A stretch of 42,004 nucleotides of DNA from DASSUC01 sp035649895 (GCA_035649895.1 DASRIS010000120.1:1-42004); one strand, 5' to 3'; shown: positions 24,448 through 32,955, counted from the first letter of the stretch. Translations and numbers: made by a program. Notes: a model not told the origin generated them from the sequence alone.

Positions 24448-24830
24448 CGAAATTTCAGTACGACCAAAGCCAGGTGCGGCAGCTTGGTCTAAAGCGTGCC
24501 GCACCGGGCGGTTGTCGCGCAGCAGCCGGGACGCCGCGCAGGCGTCTCGTGGGCGCCGCAGGGCCGTGCCTGGCGTCCGGCTGCGCGGCCCCGAGACCGG
24601 GAGGATGGCAGGGCCGGGAGGATGGCAGGGACCGCCGAGGTGGTACGGATGTCGCGGTTGCCGGCCGGGTCGGACAGCTCGACCCGCCCCGGGCGCAAGG
24701 CGCCTGCCCGGCTCGTACCTGCGCGGCCCGCCACCGTGTTGGTCAACGGCTCGATGGAGCTGATGATGTCCACAGCAACGCGGAGGCGGCGCAGCGCCGG
24801 TCGGTGCGCGGGCGGTGGAGCGGAGGGTGG
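24448..24830. other. Non-coding stretch before the FAAL-ACAD gene
   Basis: About 380 bp with no credible gene. It opens with an AT-richer segment (GCGAAATTTCAGTACGACC) and two interlocked inverted repeats at 24462-24505. GGGAGGATGGCAGGG is duplicated near 24600-24630. The frame of the FAAL-ACAD gene stays open through most of it, but the translation is Arg/Gly-rich and unlike the family. Confidence 0.6.
24462..24505 (+). promoter_or_regulatory. Two interlocked inverted repeats, possible H-type RNA pseudoknot
   Basis: GACCAAAGC (24462-24470) pairs with GCTTGGTC (24482-24489): 8 bp with one bulged A. GGTGCGGCA (24473-24481), which fills the loop of that hairpin, pairs perfectly over 9 bp with TGCCGCACC (24497-24505). 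The order arm 1, arm 2, arm 1', arm 2', with linkers of 2, 0 and 7 bases, is that of an H-type pseudoknot; alternatively the hairpins exclude each other as in an attenuator. It lies 326 bp upstream of the FAAL-ACAD start and 15 bp after the membrane protein remnant. It does not match a riboswitch class that I recognise. Confidence 0.5.
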
Positions 24831-27800
24831 ATGCCGGGCTACGAGAGCCTCGTCGACCTGCTCGACACGCACGCGTCGAGCTGCCCGGACCGCCCGGCGC
24901 TGGTGTTCACCGCCGACCCGACCGACCCCGCCAGCGAGGAGACGCTCAGCTACGGGCAGCTCGCTGCGCAGGCCCGTACCGTTGGAGCGGTCCTGCGCTC
25001 GCGGCTCGCGGTGGGTGAGCGGGTGCTCCTGCTCTACCCACCGGGCCTGGGGTTCGCCGCCGGCTTCCTGGGCACGCTCGCCGCAGGCATGGTCGCTGTC
25101 CCGGCTCCGCCGCCCGACGGCTACCAGCGCCAGCGCGAGCGGCTGGCGCGGATAGCCGAGGACTGCGGCGCGGCAGCCGTGCTCACCGAGAGCGCCACCC
25201 AGCCGGCGGTACGCGCGTGGGCCCGGGAGTCCGGCCTTGACCACGCAGCTGCGGTCATGGTGACCGACCGGCTCGACCCCACGGCCGGCGCCGCGCCGCG
25301 CCCGCCGGCCGGCCCGGACACCGTCGCCTTCCTGCAGTACACCTCTGGCTCGACGCGCCGTCCCAAGGGCGTCCAGATCGACCACGGCAACCTCATCGCC
25401 CACTGCCGGGGGTTCCAGCGCCGCTCCGGCCTGGACGCCGGCACCCGGGTGGGCGGATGGCTGCCGATGTACCACGACTTCGGCCTGGTCGGCCAGCTCA
25501 TCGTGGCGCTGTTCGCCGGGTGCCGCAGCGTGCTGATGCCAGCGGCGACCTTCCTGCGGCACCCGCACACCTGGCTGTGGCTCATCGACCGCTACGACAT
25601 CAGCGTGTCGTTCGCGCCCAACTTCGCCTACGACCTGTGCACCCGCCGGATCGCCGACAACCAGCTTGCCGGCGTGGACCTGTCGCGGTGGCGGTGGGCG
25701 TTCAACGGGTCCGAGCCCGTCCAGGCCCGTACCATCCGCGCGTTCACGCGCCGGTTCGCCGCGTGCGGGCTACGGCCGGATGCGGTACGCCCCGGGTACG
25801 GCATGGCCGAGGCGACCCTGTGCATCACCAGCGCCGGGCAGGTCGGGCCGGTGGTGGCCCGCGTCGACACGGCGCGCCTGGAGGCCGGCACGCTGCTGGA
25901 CGCCGGCGCCCCGCTGGAGGCCGGCACGCTGCTGGAAGCCGGCACGTTCACCGCCCAGCTCGACACCGGCGTGCTCGCGGACATGCCGGCGAGCGGTGCG
26001 GCTGCCGGGCCGAGCCTTGGCGGCGACGGTGCGGCGCGGCGGCGCGAGCTGGTGGGCAGCGGCACCGCGCTGGACTGCGTCGAGGTCAGGATCGTCGACC
26101 CGCACCACCGGCGGGTGCTGCCGGACGGGCAGGTGGGCGAGGTCTGGGTCCGCGGCCGCAGTGTCTCCCGCGGCTACTGGCGCCAGCCCGAGGAGACCGC
26201 CCGGGTCTTCGGCAACGCCACCGCCGGCGGGGAGGGCGGCTTCCTGCGCACCGGCGACCTGGGCGCGCTGTGGGGCGGGGAGCTCTACGTCACCGGGCGC
26301 ATCGGGGAGCTGCTCGTCGTCGGCGGGCGCAGTCTCTACCCGCAGGATGTCGAGGCCGACGCGCGGGCGACCCACGCCTGCCTCGCCAAGGGGGCCGGTG
26401 CCGCGTTCCCGGTCGAGGTCGGCACCTGCGAACGCCCGGAAGACGAGATCGTCGTGGTCCATGAGGCCCAGGCGGGCGCCTGCGGTGCGGGTGCCCTGAC
26501 CGAGGCGGTGGGCGCCGTCCGCGAGATGCTCCGGCACGGGTACGGGGTGGCGGCGAGCGTGGTGCTGGTTCGCCCGGGGAGCGTGCCGCGGACCACGAGC
26601 GGGAAGATCCAGCGGGGGCTGACCCGGGACCTGTTCCTGGCCGGCCGCCTCGCGGTGCTGCGGGAAGGCCTCACCCCGAGGGTGCGCTGCCGCTACCGGG
26701 GCACGGCCGGCGCCTGCCCGCCGGCGTCGCGCACCGGGCAGCCCGCGGCCGCCTCCCCGGTCCTGCCCGCGGTGCGCGGCTTCACCTCCCCCGAGCACCT
26801 CGACCGCCTGCTGGGCGACCCTTACGACCATCGGAACGTGTTCTCGTACGCCAACGCCGTGCGGCTGGACCGCTGGGAGGAGCTCCCCACCGAGGTCTGC
26901 CAGGAGCTGGACCGGCTGGACCTGCCTTCGCACTACGTGCCGACCCGCTACGGCGGGCGGCTGCACCGGCTGGACGAGCTCATGCTGACCGTACGGGTCA
27001 TAGCCCGCCGTGACCTCACCGTGGCCGTCGCCCACGCCAAGACCTTCCTCGGTGCATGCTGTGTCTGGGTGGCGGGCGAGCCGGAGCAGGCCCGCGCCCT
27101 GGCCGCGGCGGTGCGGCAGGGCGCGGTCGTGTCCTGGACACTGACCGAGCGCAACCACGGCAGCGACCTGCTGAGCGGTGACATCACCGCGGTCGCGGTC
27201 AGCGGCGGCTACCGGGTCGACGGGACCAAGTGGATGGTCAACAACGCCGCCCGCGCCGACCAGATGTGCGTGGCGGTCCGCACCGACCCGCACCGGGGCT
27301 CACGCGGCTTCAGCCTGCTGCTGGTCGACAAGCACGCGCTCGCCGACGGCACCTACCGCTGCCTGCCGAGGGTGCGCACGCACGGGGTCAGAGGCGCCGA
27401 TATCAGCGGCATCACGTTCGACGGCGCGGTGGTTCCCACCACCGCCCTCGTGGGTCGCGAAGGAGACGGCCTGGAGATCATCCTGAAGGCGCTCCAGGTC
27501 ACCCGGACCGCCTGCGTCGCGCTCTCCCTCGGCGCCGCCGACCTCGGCCTCGCACTGGCCCACGATCTCGTCAACGAGCGGTGGCTCTACGGCGGGCGCC
27601 TCGGCGACCTGCCCGAGGCCCGGCGCCAGCTGGGCGAGGCGTACGCCATGCTGTTCGTCGCAGAGGCGGTCGGGATCGTGGCGACCCGCCTGGCGCATAC
27701 GGCGCCCGAGCAGATGAGCGTGGTGTCCGCGGTGGTGCGGTCGTTCGTGCCCGTTGTGGTGGACGACGTCCTTGCCCGTTGCGGCAGCCTGCTGGGGGCG

Positions 27801-28613
27801 CGGGCCGGCCAGTCCGGCGGGTACACGGACAGCCTGTTCGGCAAGGTGGAGCGCGACCACCGCATCCTGGGCGTCCTCGACGGCAGCACCTTCGTGGACC
27901 AGCATGCCCTGGTCAACCAGTTCCCGTCGCTCGCACGCCGCTACCGGGCCGCGACCAGCGCGGCACCCACCACCAGCACCGGGGACGCCGGCTGCATCGG
28001 GGACGCCGCCAGCACCAGGGACGCCGGCTGCGCCCGGGACGCCGGCTGCATCGGGGACGCTGGCGGCGCCTGGGACGCCGTCGCCGCCGCGGCGGACCTG
28101 CACCGTACGCTGCCCGAGCTGGACCTGTCCCGGCTGGCCCGCACCGCCAAGGCCGGCTGCCTTGTGGTCCAGACCCTGCCGGCCGCCGCCATCCTGCTGC
28201 GGCGCCAGGCGGACGCGGGGCTGGTCGGCGATGCCGTCGCAGACCTGGCCGCCGGCGTCGCCCGGCACTGCCGGACGCTGCATGACGAGCTGGCTGCCTT
28301 CCGGCCGCGCTCGTCCGTCCTGCCTGCGGAGGCGTCCAGGCTCACCGGCCGGTACGAGGCGGTCCTCGCCGCAGCGGCAGCGACCCAGCTGTGGCTGCAC
28401 AGCCACTGGGCGGCGGACCAGACCTCGCCCCTGTGGCAGGAGGGGCTGTGGCTCGAGGCGTGCCTGCGCTACCTGCTCGGCCGGCTGTCGCCGCGCGCGG
28501 CACAGGCGCCCACCACGGTGTTCGAAGACCTCTTCGCCGCCGTTGACAAGGCCGGTCACCACCACGGCGGAGCGTCGATCCTGACCGCCTGCACGCCTGG
28601 ACGGCGGCCATGA
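24831..28613 (+). CDS. Fatty-acyl-AMP ligase fused to an acyl-CoA dehydrogenase-like domain (FAAL-ACAD)
   Basis: A 1260-residue fusion. Residues 1-610 are a FadD32-like fatty-acyl-AMP ligase: phosphate loop YTSGSTRRPKG (170-180), GGWLPMYHDFGLVGQ, then PGYGMAEATL, then RTGDLGAL, and catalytic Lys592 in TTSGKIQR. Residues 648-1035 are an acyl-CoA dehydrogenase fold (WTLTERNHGSDLLSG, KWMVNNAARADQM). Where family members carry YEGT with the catalytic Glu, this protein has LDGST with Asp1017. A six-residue repeat linker (1051-1080) leads to a helical C-terminal domain of about 180 residues. The expected role is to activate a fatty acid as acyl-AMP, load it on a carrier and possibly desaturate it. 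No carrier, PKS or NRPS gene is visible in the window. The start at 24831 follows GGAGGG. Confidence 0.88.
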   Translation: MPGYESLVDLLDTHASSCPDRPALVFTADPTDPASEETLSYGQLAAQARTVGAVLRSRLAVGERVLLLYPPGLGFAAGFLGTLAAGMVAVPAPPPDGYQRQRERLARIAEDCGAAAVLTESATQPAVRAWARESGLDHAAAVMVTDRLDPTAGAAPRPPAGPDTVAFLQYTSGSTRRPKGVQIDHGNLIAHCRGFQRRSGLDAGTRVGGWLPMYHDFGLVGQLIVALFAGCRSVLMPAATFLRHPHTWLWLIDRYDISVSFAPNFAYDLCTRRIADNQLAGVDLSRWRWAFNGSEPVQARTIRAFTRRFAACGLRPDAVRPGYGMAEATLCITSAGQVGPVVARVDTARLEAGTLLDAGAPLEAGTLLEAGTFTAQLDTGVLADMPASGAAAGPSLGGDGAARRRELVGSGTALDCVEVRIVDPHHRRVLPDGQVGEVWVRGRSVSRGYWRQPEETARVFGNATAGGEGGFLRTGDLGALWGGELYVTGRIGELLVVGGRSLYPQDVEADARATHACLAKGAGAAFPVEVGTCERPEDEIVVVHEAQAGACGAGALTEAVGAVREMLRHGYGVAASVVLVRPGSVPRTTSGKIQRGLTRDLFLAGRLAVLREGLTPRVRCRYRGTAGACPPASRTGQPAAASPVLPAVRGFTSPEHLDRLLGDPYDHRNVFSYANAVRLDRWEELPTEVCQELDRLDLPSHYVPTRYGGRLHRLDELMLTVRVIARRDLTVAVAHAKTFLGACCVWVAGEPEQARALAAAVRQGAVVSWTLTERNHGSDLLSGDITAVAVSGGYRVDGTKWMVNNAARADQMCVAVRTDPHRGSRGFSLLLVDKHALADGTYRCLPRVRTHGVRGADISGITFDGAVVPTTALVGREGDGLEIILKALQVTRTACVALSLGAADLGLALAHDLVNERWLYGGRLGDLPEARRQLGEAYAMLFVAEAVGIVATRLAHTAPEQMSVVSAVVRSFVPVVVDDVLARCGSLLGARAGQSGGYTDSLFGKVERDHRILGVLDGSTFVDQHALVNQFPSLARRYRAATSAAPTTSTGDAGCIGDAASTRDAGCARDAGCIGDAGGAWDAVAAAADLHRTLPELDLSRLARTAKAGCLVVQTLPAAAILLRRQADAGLVGDAVADLAAGVARHCRTLHDELAAFRPRSSVLPAEASRLTGRYEAVLAAAAATQLWLHSHWAADQTSPLWQEGLWLEACLRYLLGRLSPRAAQAPTTVFEDLFAAVDKAGHHHGGASILTACTPGRRP
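25878..25949 (+). repeat. 36-bp tandem repeat inside the FAAL domain
   Basis: Two copies, starting at 25878 and 25914, encode LEAGTLLDAGAP and LEAGTLLEAGTF. They extend a surface loop between the adenylation motifs GYGMAEATL and the later hinge region. The period keeps the frame. Confidence 0.75.
27981..28080 (+). repeat. 18-bp minisatellite encoding a six-residue linker repeat
   Basis: Five full units from 27981 to 28070 and a partial sixth, consensus GGGGACGCCGGCTGCATC, encode GDAGCI, GDAAST, RDAGCA, RDAGCI, GDAGGA and WDA. It links the dehydrogenase-like domain to the C-terminal helical domain and introduces several Cys residues. Confidence 0.85.
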
Positions 28614-28630
28614 CGGTGGCGCCACGATGC

Positions 28631-28667
28631 CCCGGGGTGGCCGGCGGCCAACGCCGGCCACCCCGGG
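28631..28667. terminator. Bidirectional stem-loop between convergent genes
   Basis: CCCGGGGTGGCCGGC (28631-28645) and GCCGGCCACCCCGGG (28653-28667) form a perfect 15-bp stem with a 7-base loop, between the FAAL-ACAD gene (plus) and the secreted repeat protein gene (minus). Confidence 0.8.
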
Positions 28668-28674
28668 CAGGGCG

Positions 28675-29532
28675 TCAGCTGGCGCAGATCGCGTAGACCC
28701 GGGAGTACCAGTTGTTGGCGTACCCGTCCGGGTCCTCGAGCGCGACCACTGTCGCGCTGTCGAGGCCGACCAGCGGGTAGACGCCGCGGTACGACACCTG
28801 GCCGAGCCCGCCGCTGAGCATGCCGCCCACGCCATGCACCTGCTTGCCGGCGGGGCAGCCCACGCTGACGGTCTCGTCCGTCGAGTCGATCGGCGTGCCG
28901 CTGGCCGTACGCAGCTCGAGCCCTGGCAGCGGGTCGGCGCACACGCCGTACGCCCACATGCTCCAGTCACCGGCGAAGCCGCCCTGCACCTCGTACGCGG
29001 TCACGGTGACCCAGCCCAGCGTCCCGGACGGCATGATGTCGTCGATGACCACCTGGCCGTTCCCGCCGAGCGTGCGGGCGCCCAGGCCGACCAGCTTCTT
29101 CGTGCCCGAGCAGGTGGCGGTCGCCGTCTTGTAGCCCTCCGAGTCGGTCGCGGTGTGGAACGAGACGTACTCCAGGCCGGCCGGCTCGTCGCCGCAGATG
29201 GCGTACGCGCTGACCCGCCAGCTGCCGGCGTAGGGTGCCCGCTCGACCGCGACCGCGACGTAGGTGTCGAAGCTGCCGTTGGGCTGCAGCCGGGTCAGGT
29301 GCACGTGCGAGTCGGCGCCGGTGATGCTCGCGCCGCCGCCCAGCACCCGGGTGCCCGCGGCGCAGGTCGCGGTCGCGGACTTCTCCGCGACCGAGTCGAA
29401 GCCGCTGTGCCCGACCTGGAAGTCCAGCCCTGGTACGGCCGCCGCGGGCGCCGCGGTGGCGAGCCCCGCACCGGCCGCGGCCAGGGTCAGCAGCCCCGCG
29501 GTGACGAGCCGGGACAGCAGGTGACGGTTCAT
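28675..29532 (-). CDS. Secreted protein with three internal repeats, function unknown
   Basis: A 285-residue protein with a signal peptide (RLVTAGLLTLAAAGAGLATA, likely cleavage after residue 32, APAAA-VPG). The mature part consists of three similar units of about 80 residues, each opening with a Cys-containing strand (ATATCAAGTRVLGGGA, ATATCSGTKKLVGLGA, VSVGCPAGKQVHGVGG) and closing with a second Cys (YAICGDEPAGLE, YGVCADPLPGLE, YAICAS). The units end in a W..SAYAIC pattern. Paired Cys per unit suggest one disulphide in each, and threefold internal symmetry suggests a beta-trefoil-like or three-bladed fold; this is inference. GGAAGGGAG precedes the ATG at 29532. It is divergent from a SARP-type regulator. 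I do not recognise a function. Confidence 0.75.
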   Translation of the reverse strand: MNRHLLSRLVTAGLLTLAAAGAGLATAAPAAAVPGLDFQVGHSGFDSVAEKSATATCAAGTRVLGGGASITGADSHVHLTRLQPNGSFDTYVAVAVERAPYAGSWRVSAYAICGDEPAGLEYVSFHTATDSEGYKTATATCSGTKKLVGLGARTLGGNGQVVIDDIMPSGTLGWVTVTAYEVQGGFAGDWSMWAYGVCADPLPGLELRTASGTPIDSTDETVSVGCPAGKQVHGVGGMLSGGLGQVSYRGVYPLVGLDSATVVALEDPDGYANNWYSRVYAICAS

Positions 29533-29633
29533 GTTGCGCTCCCTTCCTCGGGTGTGTGCCGGAAAGAGCGCGCAGGTGGCCCGCTGCCAACGACTTTCCG
29601 CCCGTCGCTGCGGGCGCAATGGCGAACTCAAGT

Positions 29634-29643
29634 CACATATGTG
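29634..29643. promoter_or_regulatory. CACATATGTG palindrome in the SARP/secreted-protein spacer
   Basis: A perfect 10-bp palindrome in the AT-richest part of the divergent spacer, 56 bp before the proposed TTG start. A second short palindrome, GATGATCTCATC, lies just downstream (about 29669-29680). Either could be an operator. Confidence 0.4.
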
Positions 29644-29698
29644 CCTTCTTAGATACGAAGCGTACGATGATGATCTCATCTCCAGAAGGAGCGTGGGA

Positions 29699-32600
29699 TT
29701 GACGGCGACGATGGCGCCTGCGGTCCGCCCGGCGGAGGCGTCCACGGGTGTGGGCGTGCGCCTGCTCGGCCCGGTGGAGCTGACGGGTGGCTGCGGCGGC
29801 GCCGTGCCGCTCGGCGGCCCGCGGCTGCGCACCCTGCTCGGGCTCCTGGCGCTACGGGTACCGCAGGTGGTGTCGCGCGACGCGCTGATCGACGGCATCT
29901 GGGACTGCGCCCCGCCCGGCAACGCGGCGAAGACCCTCCGGGCGCACGTCGCCTACCTGCGGCGGGGCCTCGCCCTGGCCGGGATCCGGGGGCTGGTCGC
30001 CACCCGCTCCCCCGGCTACCAGCTCGCCGTCCCGGCCGGCTGCGTCGACGCGCACCGGTTCGAGACCGGCGTCGGCGAGGCGCGCACCGCGTCCGCCTCC
30101 GGCGCCCTGGAGGCGACCGTTGGGCACCTGCGCAGCGCGCTGGAGCTGTGGCGCGGGGACGTCCTCGCCGACTGCGCCACCGGGGAGTGGGCCCGCGCGG
30201 AGGCGGCCCGGCTGCGCGAGGTACGCCTCTACGCCACCGAGGAGCTGCTCTCGGCCGAGCTCGCCCTCGGCCGGCACGCCCGGGCCGCGGCCGAGCTGGA
30301 GTGCCTGGTCGGCCGGCACCCGCTGCGGGAACGGCTGTGGGAGCTGCTGATCGTGGCCCTGGACCGCACCGGACGCCAGGCCGACGCGCTGCACGCGTAC
30401 CGGCGGGCCCGGGACCGGCTCGTCGAGGAGCTGGGCGTGCAGCCCGGACCGGCGCTGCGCCGGCTCCAGGCCGCGATCCTCTCCGGCGACCAGGAGGTCA
30501 TCGAGGCGGCCATCGCCGCCGTCCTGCCCCGCCCACCGGCGGCCCCGGTAGCGACGGCCGCCGGCGCGGCGCAGCCGGCCCCCCAGCTGGCGCCAGCCAC
30601 CGTGCCCGCCCCGGTCAACCCGATCATCGGGCGGGACACCCAGATCGCCCAGCTGAGCGAGCTGCTGGCGGCGCGGCGGCTGGTGACCCTCACCGGGGTT
30701 GGTGGCTGCGGCAAGACCCGGCTGGCGGTGGCGGTCGCCGAGGCCGTCGCCGGACGGTACGCCGACGGCGTCCGCTTCGTCGACCTGACCCCGGTGGCAG
30801 ACCGCGAGCAGCTGCTCGGGGCGGTCTCCGCAGCGTTCGGCGTGCCCGCCGAGCCCACCGCCGGACCGCAGGCCCTGGCGCTGGTGCTGCAGCCCCGGCA
30901 CTGCCTGCTGGTGCTGGACAACTGCGAGCACCTGGTGCCCGCCTGCCGCTGGCTCGTCGAGCCGCTGCTGCGCTGGTGCCCAACGCTGCGGGTGGTCGCG
31001 ACCAGCCGGGAGATGCTGGGGCTGCGCGGGGAGACCACATGGCCGGTGCCGCCGCTGGCAACGCCGCCCTACCCGCCCGACCGGGGGCGCTTCGACGGGG
31101 CCCTGGCGGAGGTGTGCCGCTACGACGCGGTACGGCTGTTCCTGGACCGGGCGACCGCCGGGTCGGTGCGCGACCTGACCGACTCGGACGCCCTCGCCAT
31201 CGCCGCGATCTGCACCCGGCTGGACGGGCTCCCCTTGGCGATCGAGCTCGCCGCCGCCCGTACCTCGGTGCTCACCGTGGTCGAGATCGCCGAGCGCCTG
31301 CACGACCCCGCCCTGCTGCTCGCCGAACGCCGCCCCGACCGCCCGCACCACCAGACGCTGGACGCCACTGTGGCCTGGAGCTACCGCCTGCTGGACAAGC
31401 CGATGCGGGCCAGGCTGCGCCGGCTCAGCGCGTTCGCCGGCGGCTTCACATTCGCCGCGGCCGAAGCGGTCTGGCCACAGCAGGCAGCCGGGCCACAGCA
31501 GGCGGTCGGGCCGCAGGGCGACTCGGCCGCCGTCGACGTGCTGGGCGACCTGGTCGCCAAGTCCCTTGTCGTGATGGAGCGGCGGCCGACGGGGGCGCGC
31601 TACCGGATGCTGGAGACACTCCGCCGGTGGACCGCCGACCGCCTCGCCGAGCACCCCGACGAGGAGCGGGACACCCGGCGCCGGCACGCCGCGTACTACC
31701 TGTCCCTGGCGGAGGAGGCGGACCAGCGGCTGCGCGGGCCGGAGGTGGGCGCCTGGCTGGAGCAGCTCGCGATCGAGCACGGCAACCTGCAGGCCGCGCT
31801 GGCCTGGCACGCCCACGACGGCGCAGACCCCGTCGCGGCGCTGCGGCTGGGTGTCGCCCTGGCCGGGTACTGCCGGCTGCGCGGCCGGTACGGCGAGGGC
31901 CGCCGCTGGCTCGACGACGCGCTGGACCGCTGCCCCGGCGCGCCACCGCACATCGCCGGCCAGGCGCTGGCCAGCAGCGCGCAGTTCGCCCTCCTCGTCG
32001 GCGACTACCAGGAGGCCCAGGCGCGCGCCGAGCGGGCCCTGGACCTGCAGCAGGCCCACGGCGACAGCGCGGGCGCAGCGGGGACGCTGCGGCTGCTCGC
32101 CTCGGTCGCCCGCGAGCGCGGCCAGTACGCCCGCTCGCTGGCGTGGCTGGACCTCGCCCGGCGCAGCTGCGCCCCCGACGGCTGCGCACCGGGGAGCCCG
32201 GACGGCCACGCACCGCCGAGCCGAGCAGTGGCCGACGTGCTGCAGCTGACCGGCTTCACCGCCTGGCTCGCTGGCGACCTCGACCGCGCCGGGCCGCTGC
32301 TCGCCGAGGCCGCCCGCCACTACCAGCGCCTGGGCGACCTGGAGAACCAGGCGTCCATCGGCGTCCACCTGGCCGCGGTAGCCCTCTACCGGGGCGAGCT
32401 GTCGGCCGCCAGCCGGGTCGCGGGCGCCGCGCTGACCCGGTTCACCGCGCTGGACGTCAAGGAGGGCATCGCCTGGACGCTGAACATCCTGGGCCTGGTG
32501 GCGCTGCACGAGCGGCGGGCGGCGGAGGCCGTTGCCACCCTCCGGGCGAGCCTGGAGGTACACCTCGCCGTCGGCGACCGGTGGCGGCAGGCCAGCCTGC

Positions 32601-32869
32601 TGGAGGCGCTCGCCGCAGCGCTGCTCGCCGGTGGCCAGCCCAGGCGGGCAGCCGAGCTGTGCGGCCTCGCCGGCCGGCTGCGTACCGCCCTCGGCACCCC
32701 GGTGCCAGCGGTCGAGCTGCCCGCCTGGCGAGCCACGCAGGCCAGGCTGCGCTCGGTGCTCTCCGCCGGCGGGTGGCACGCCGCCCGGGCCAGGGGCGCC
32801 TCGGCATGCGTGCCCGACCTGCTCGCCGCCCTCGACGCCACGGCGCCGGCCCCGTGCCAGCGCTCGTGA
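29699..32869 (+). CDS. Second SARP-type regulator: winged helix, BTAD, AAA/NB-ARC ATPase and TPR domains
   Basis: About 1056 residues. The N-terminal winged helix (VRLLGPVELTG, then GPRLRTLLGLLALRVPQVVSRDALIDGIW) and BTAD (ending LGVQPGPALRRLQAAIL) are followed by an Ala/Pro linker, an ATPase domain with P-loop GVGGCGKTRLA and Walker B CLLVLDNCEHL, the TSREMLGLRGE motif, and TPR-like helices to the C-terminus. The ATPase half is like the COG3903 group found in many actinobacterial LuxR and SARP regulators. A TTG start at 29699 is proposed because AAGGAG lies 7 bases upstream; the next ATG (29711) is too far from it. A 10-bp palindrome CACATATGTG (29634-29643) lies in the 166-bp spacer to the divergent secreted-protein gene. 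Confidence 0.88.
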   Translation: MTATMAPAVRPAEASTGVGVRLLGPVELTGGCGGAVPLGGPRLRTLLGLLALRVPQVVSRDALIDGIWDCAPPGNAAKTLRAHVAYLRRGLALAGIRGLVATRSPGYQLAVPAGCVDAHRFETGVGEARTASASGALEATVGHLRSALELWRGDVLADCATGEWARAEAARLREVRLYATEELLSAELALGRHARAAAELECLVGRHPLRERLWELLIVALDRTGRQADALHAYRRARDRLVEELGVQPGPALRRLQAAILSGDQEVIEAAIAAVLPRPPAAPVATAAGAAQPAPQLAPATVPAPVNPIIGRDTQIAQLSELLAARRLVTLTGVGGCGKTRLAVAVAEAVAGRYADGVRFVDLTPVADREQLLGAVSAAFGVPAEPTAGPQALALVLQPRHCLLVLDNCEHLVPACRWLVEPLLRWCPTLRVVATSREMLGLRGETTWPVPPLATPPYPPDRGRFDGALAEVCRYDAVRLFLDRATAGSVRDLTDSDALAIAAICTRLDGLPLAIELAAARTSVLTVVEIAERLHDPALLLAERRPDRPHHQTLDATVAWSYRLLDKPMRARLRRLSAFAGGFTFAAAEAVWPQQAAGPQQAVGPQGDSAAVDVLGDLVAKSLVVMERRPTGARYRMLETLRRWTADRLAEHPDEERDTRRRHAAYYLSLAEEADQRLRGPEVGAWLEQLAIEHGNLQAALAWHAHDGADPVAALRLGVALAGYCRLRGRYGEGRRWLDDALDRCPGAPPHIAGQALASSAQFALLVGDYQEAQARAERALDLQQAHGDSAGAAGTLRLLASVARERGQYARSLAWLDLARRSCAPDGCAPGSPDGHAPPSRAVADVLQLTGFTAWLAGDLDRAGPLLAEAARHYQRLGDLENQASIGVHLAAVALYRGELSAASRVAGAALTRFTALDVKEGIAWTLNILGLVALHERRAAEAVATLRASLEVHLAVGDRWRQASLLEALAAALLAGGQPRRAAELCGLAGRLRTALGTPVPAVELPAWRATQARLRSVLSAGGWHAARARGASACVPDLLAALDATAPAPCQRS

Positions 32870-32916
32870 CCGCGCCGACCGGCGGGCCATGTGACCGCCG
32901 TGCGCGGCAAGGCCGC

Positions 32917-32955
32917 GTGACCGGGCCGCCCGGCAGGACGCGCGGCCCGGGTCAC
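32917..32955. terminator. Stem-loop between convergent SARP and glyoxalase-like genes
   Basis: GTGACCGGGCCGC (32917-32929) pairs with GCGGCCCGGGTCAC (32942-32955) with one bulged base. Its right arm includes the stop codon of the minus-strand VOC gene. Confidence 0.65.

Noticed and set aside
24462..24505. Pseudoknot as a known riboswitch (preQ1, SAM-II or similar)
   Set aside because: The conserved loop sequences of those classes are not seen, and the downstream gene is not of a matching pathway.
24474..24830. N-terminal extension of the FAAL-ACAD protein by 119 codons
   Set aside because: The translation is Arg/Gly-rich and unlike any FAAL; a ribosome binding site precedes the ATG at 24831.
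24831..28613. FAAL-ACAD as evidence of a PKS/NRPS cluster in the window
   Set aside because: No ketosynthase, condensation, carrier or thioesterase domain was found in the 42 kb.
29852..32890. Minus-strand open frame of about 1000 codons, and a similar plus-strand one at 30148-33180
   Set aside because: Both are shadows of the second SARP-type regulator, which has recognisable domains over its full length.
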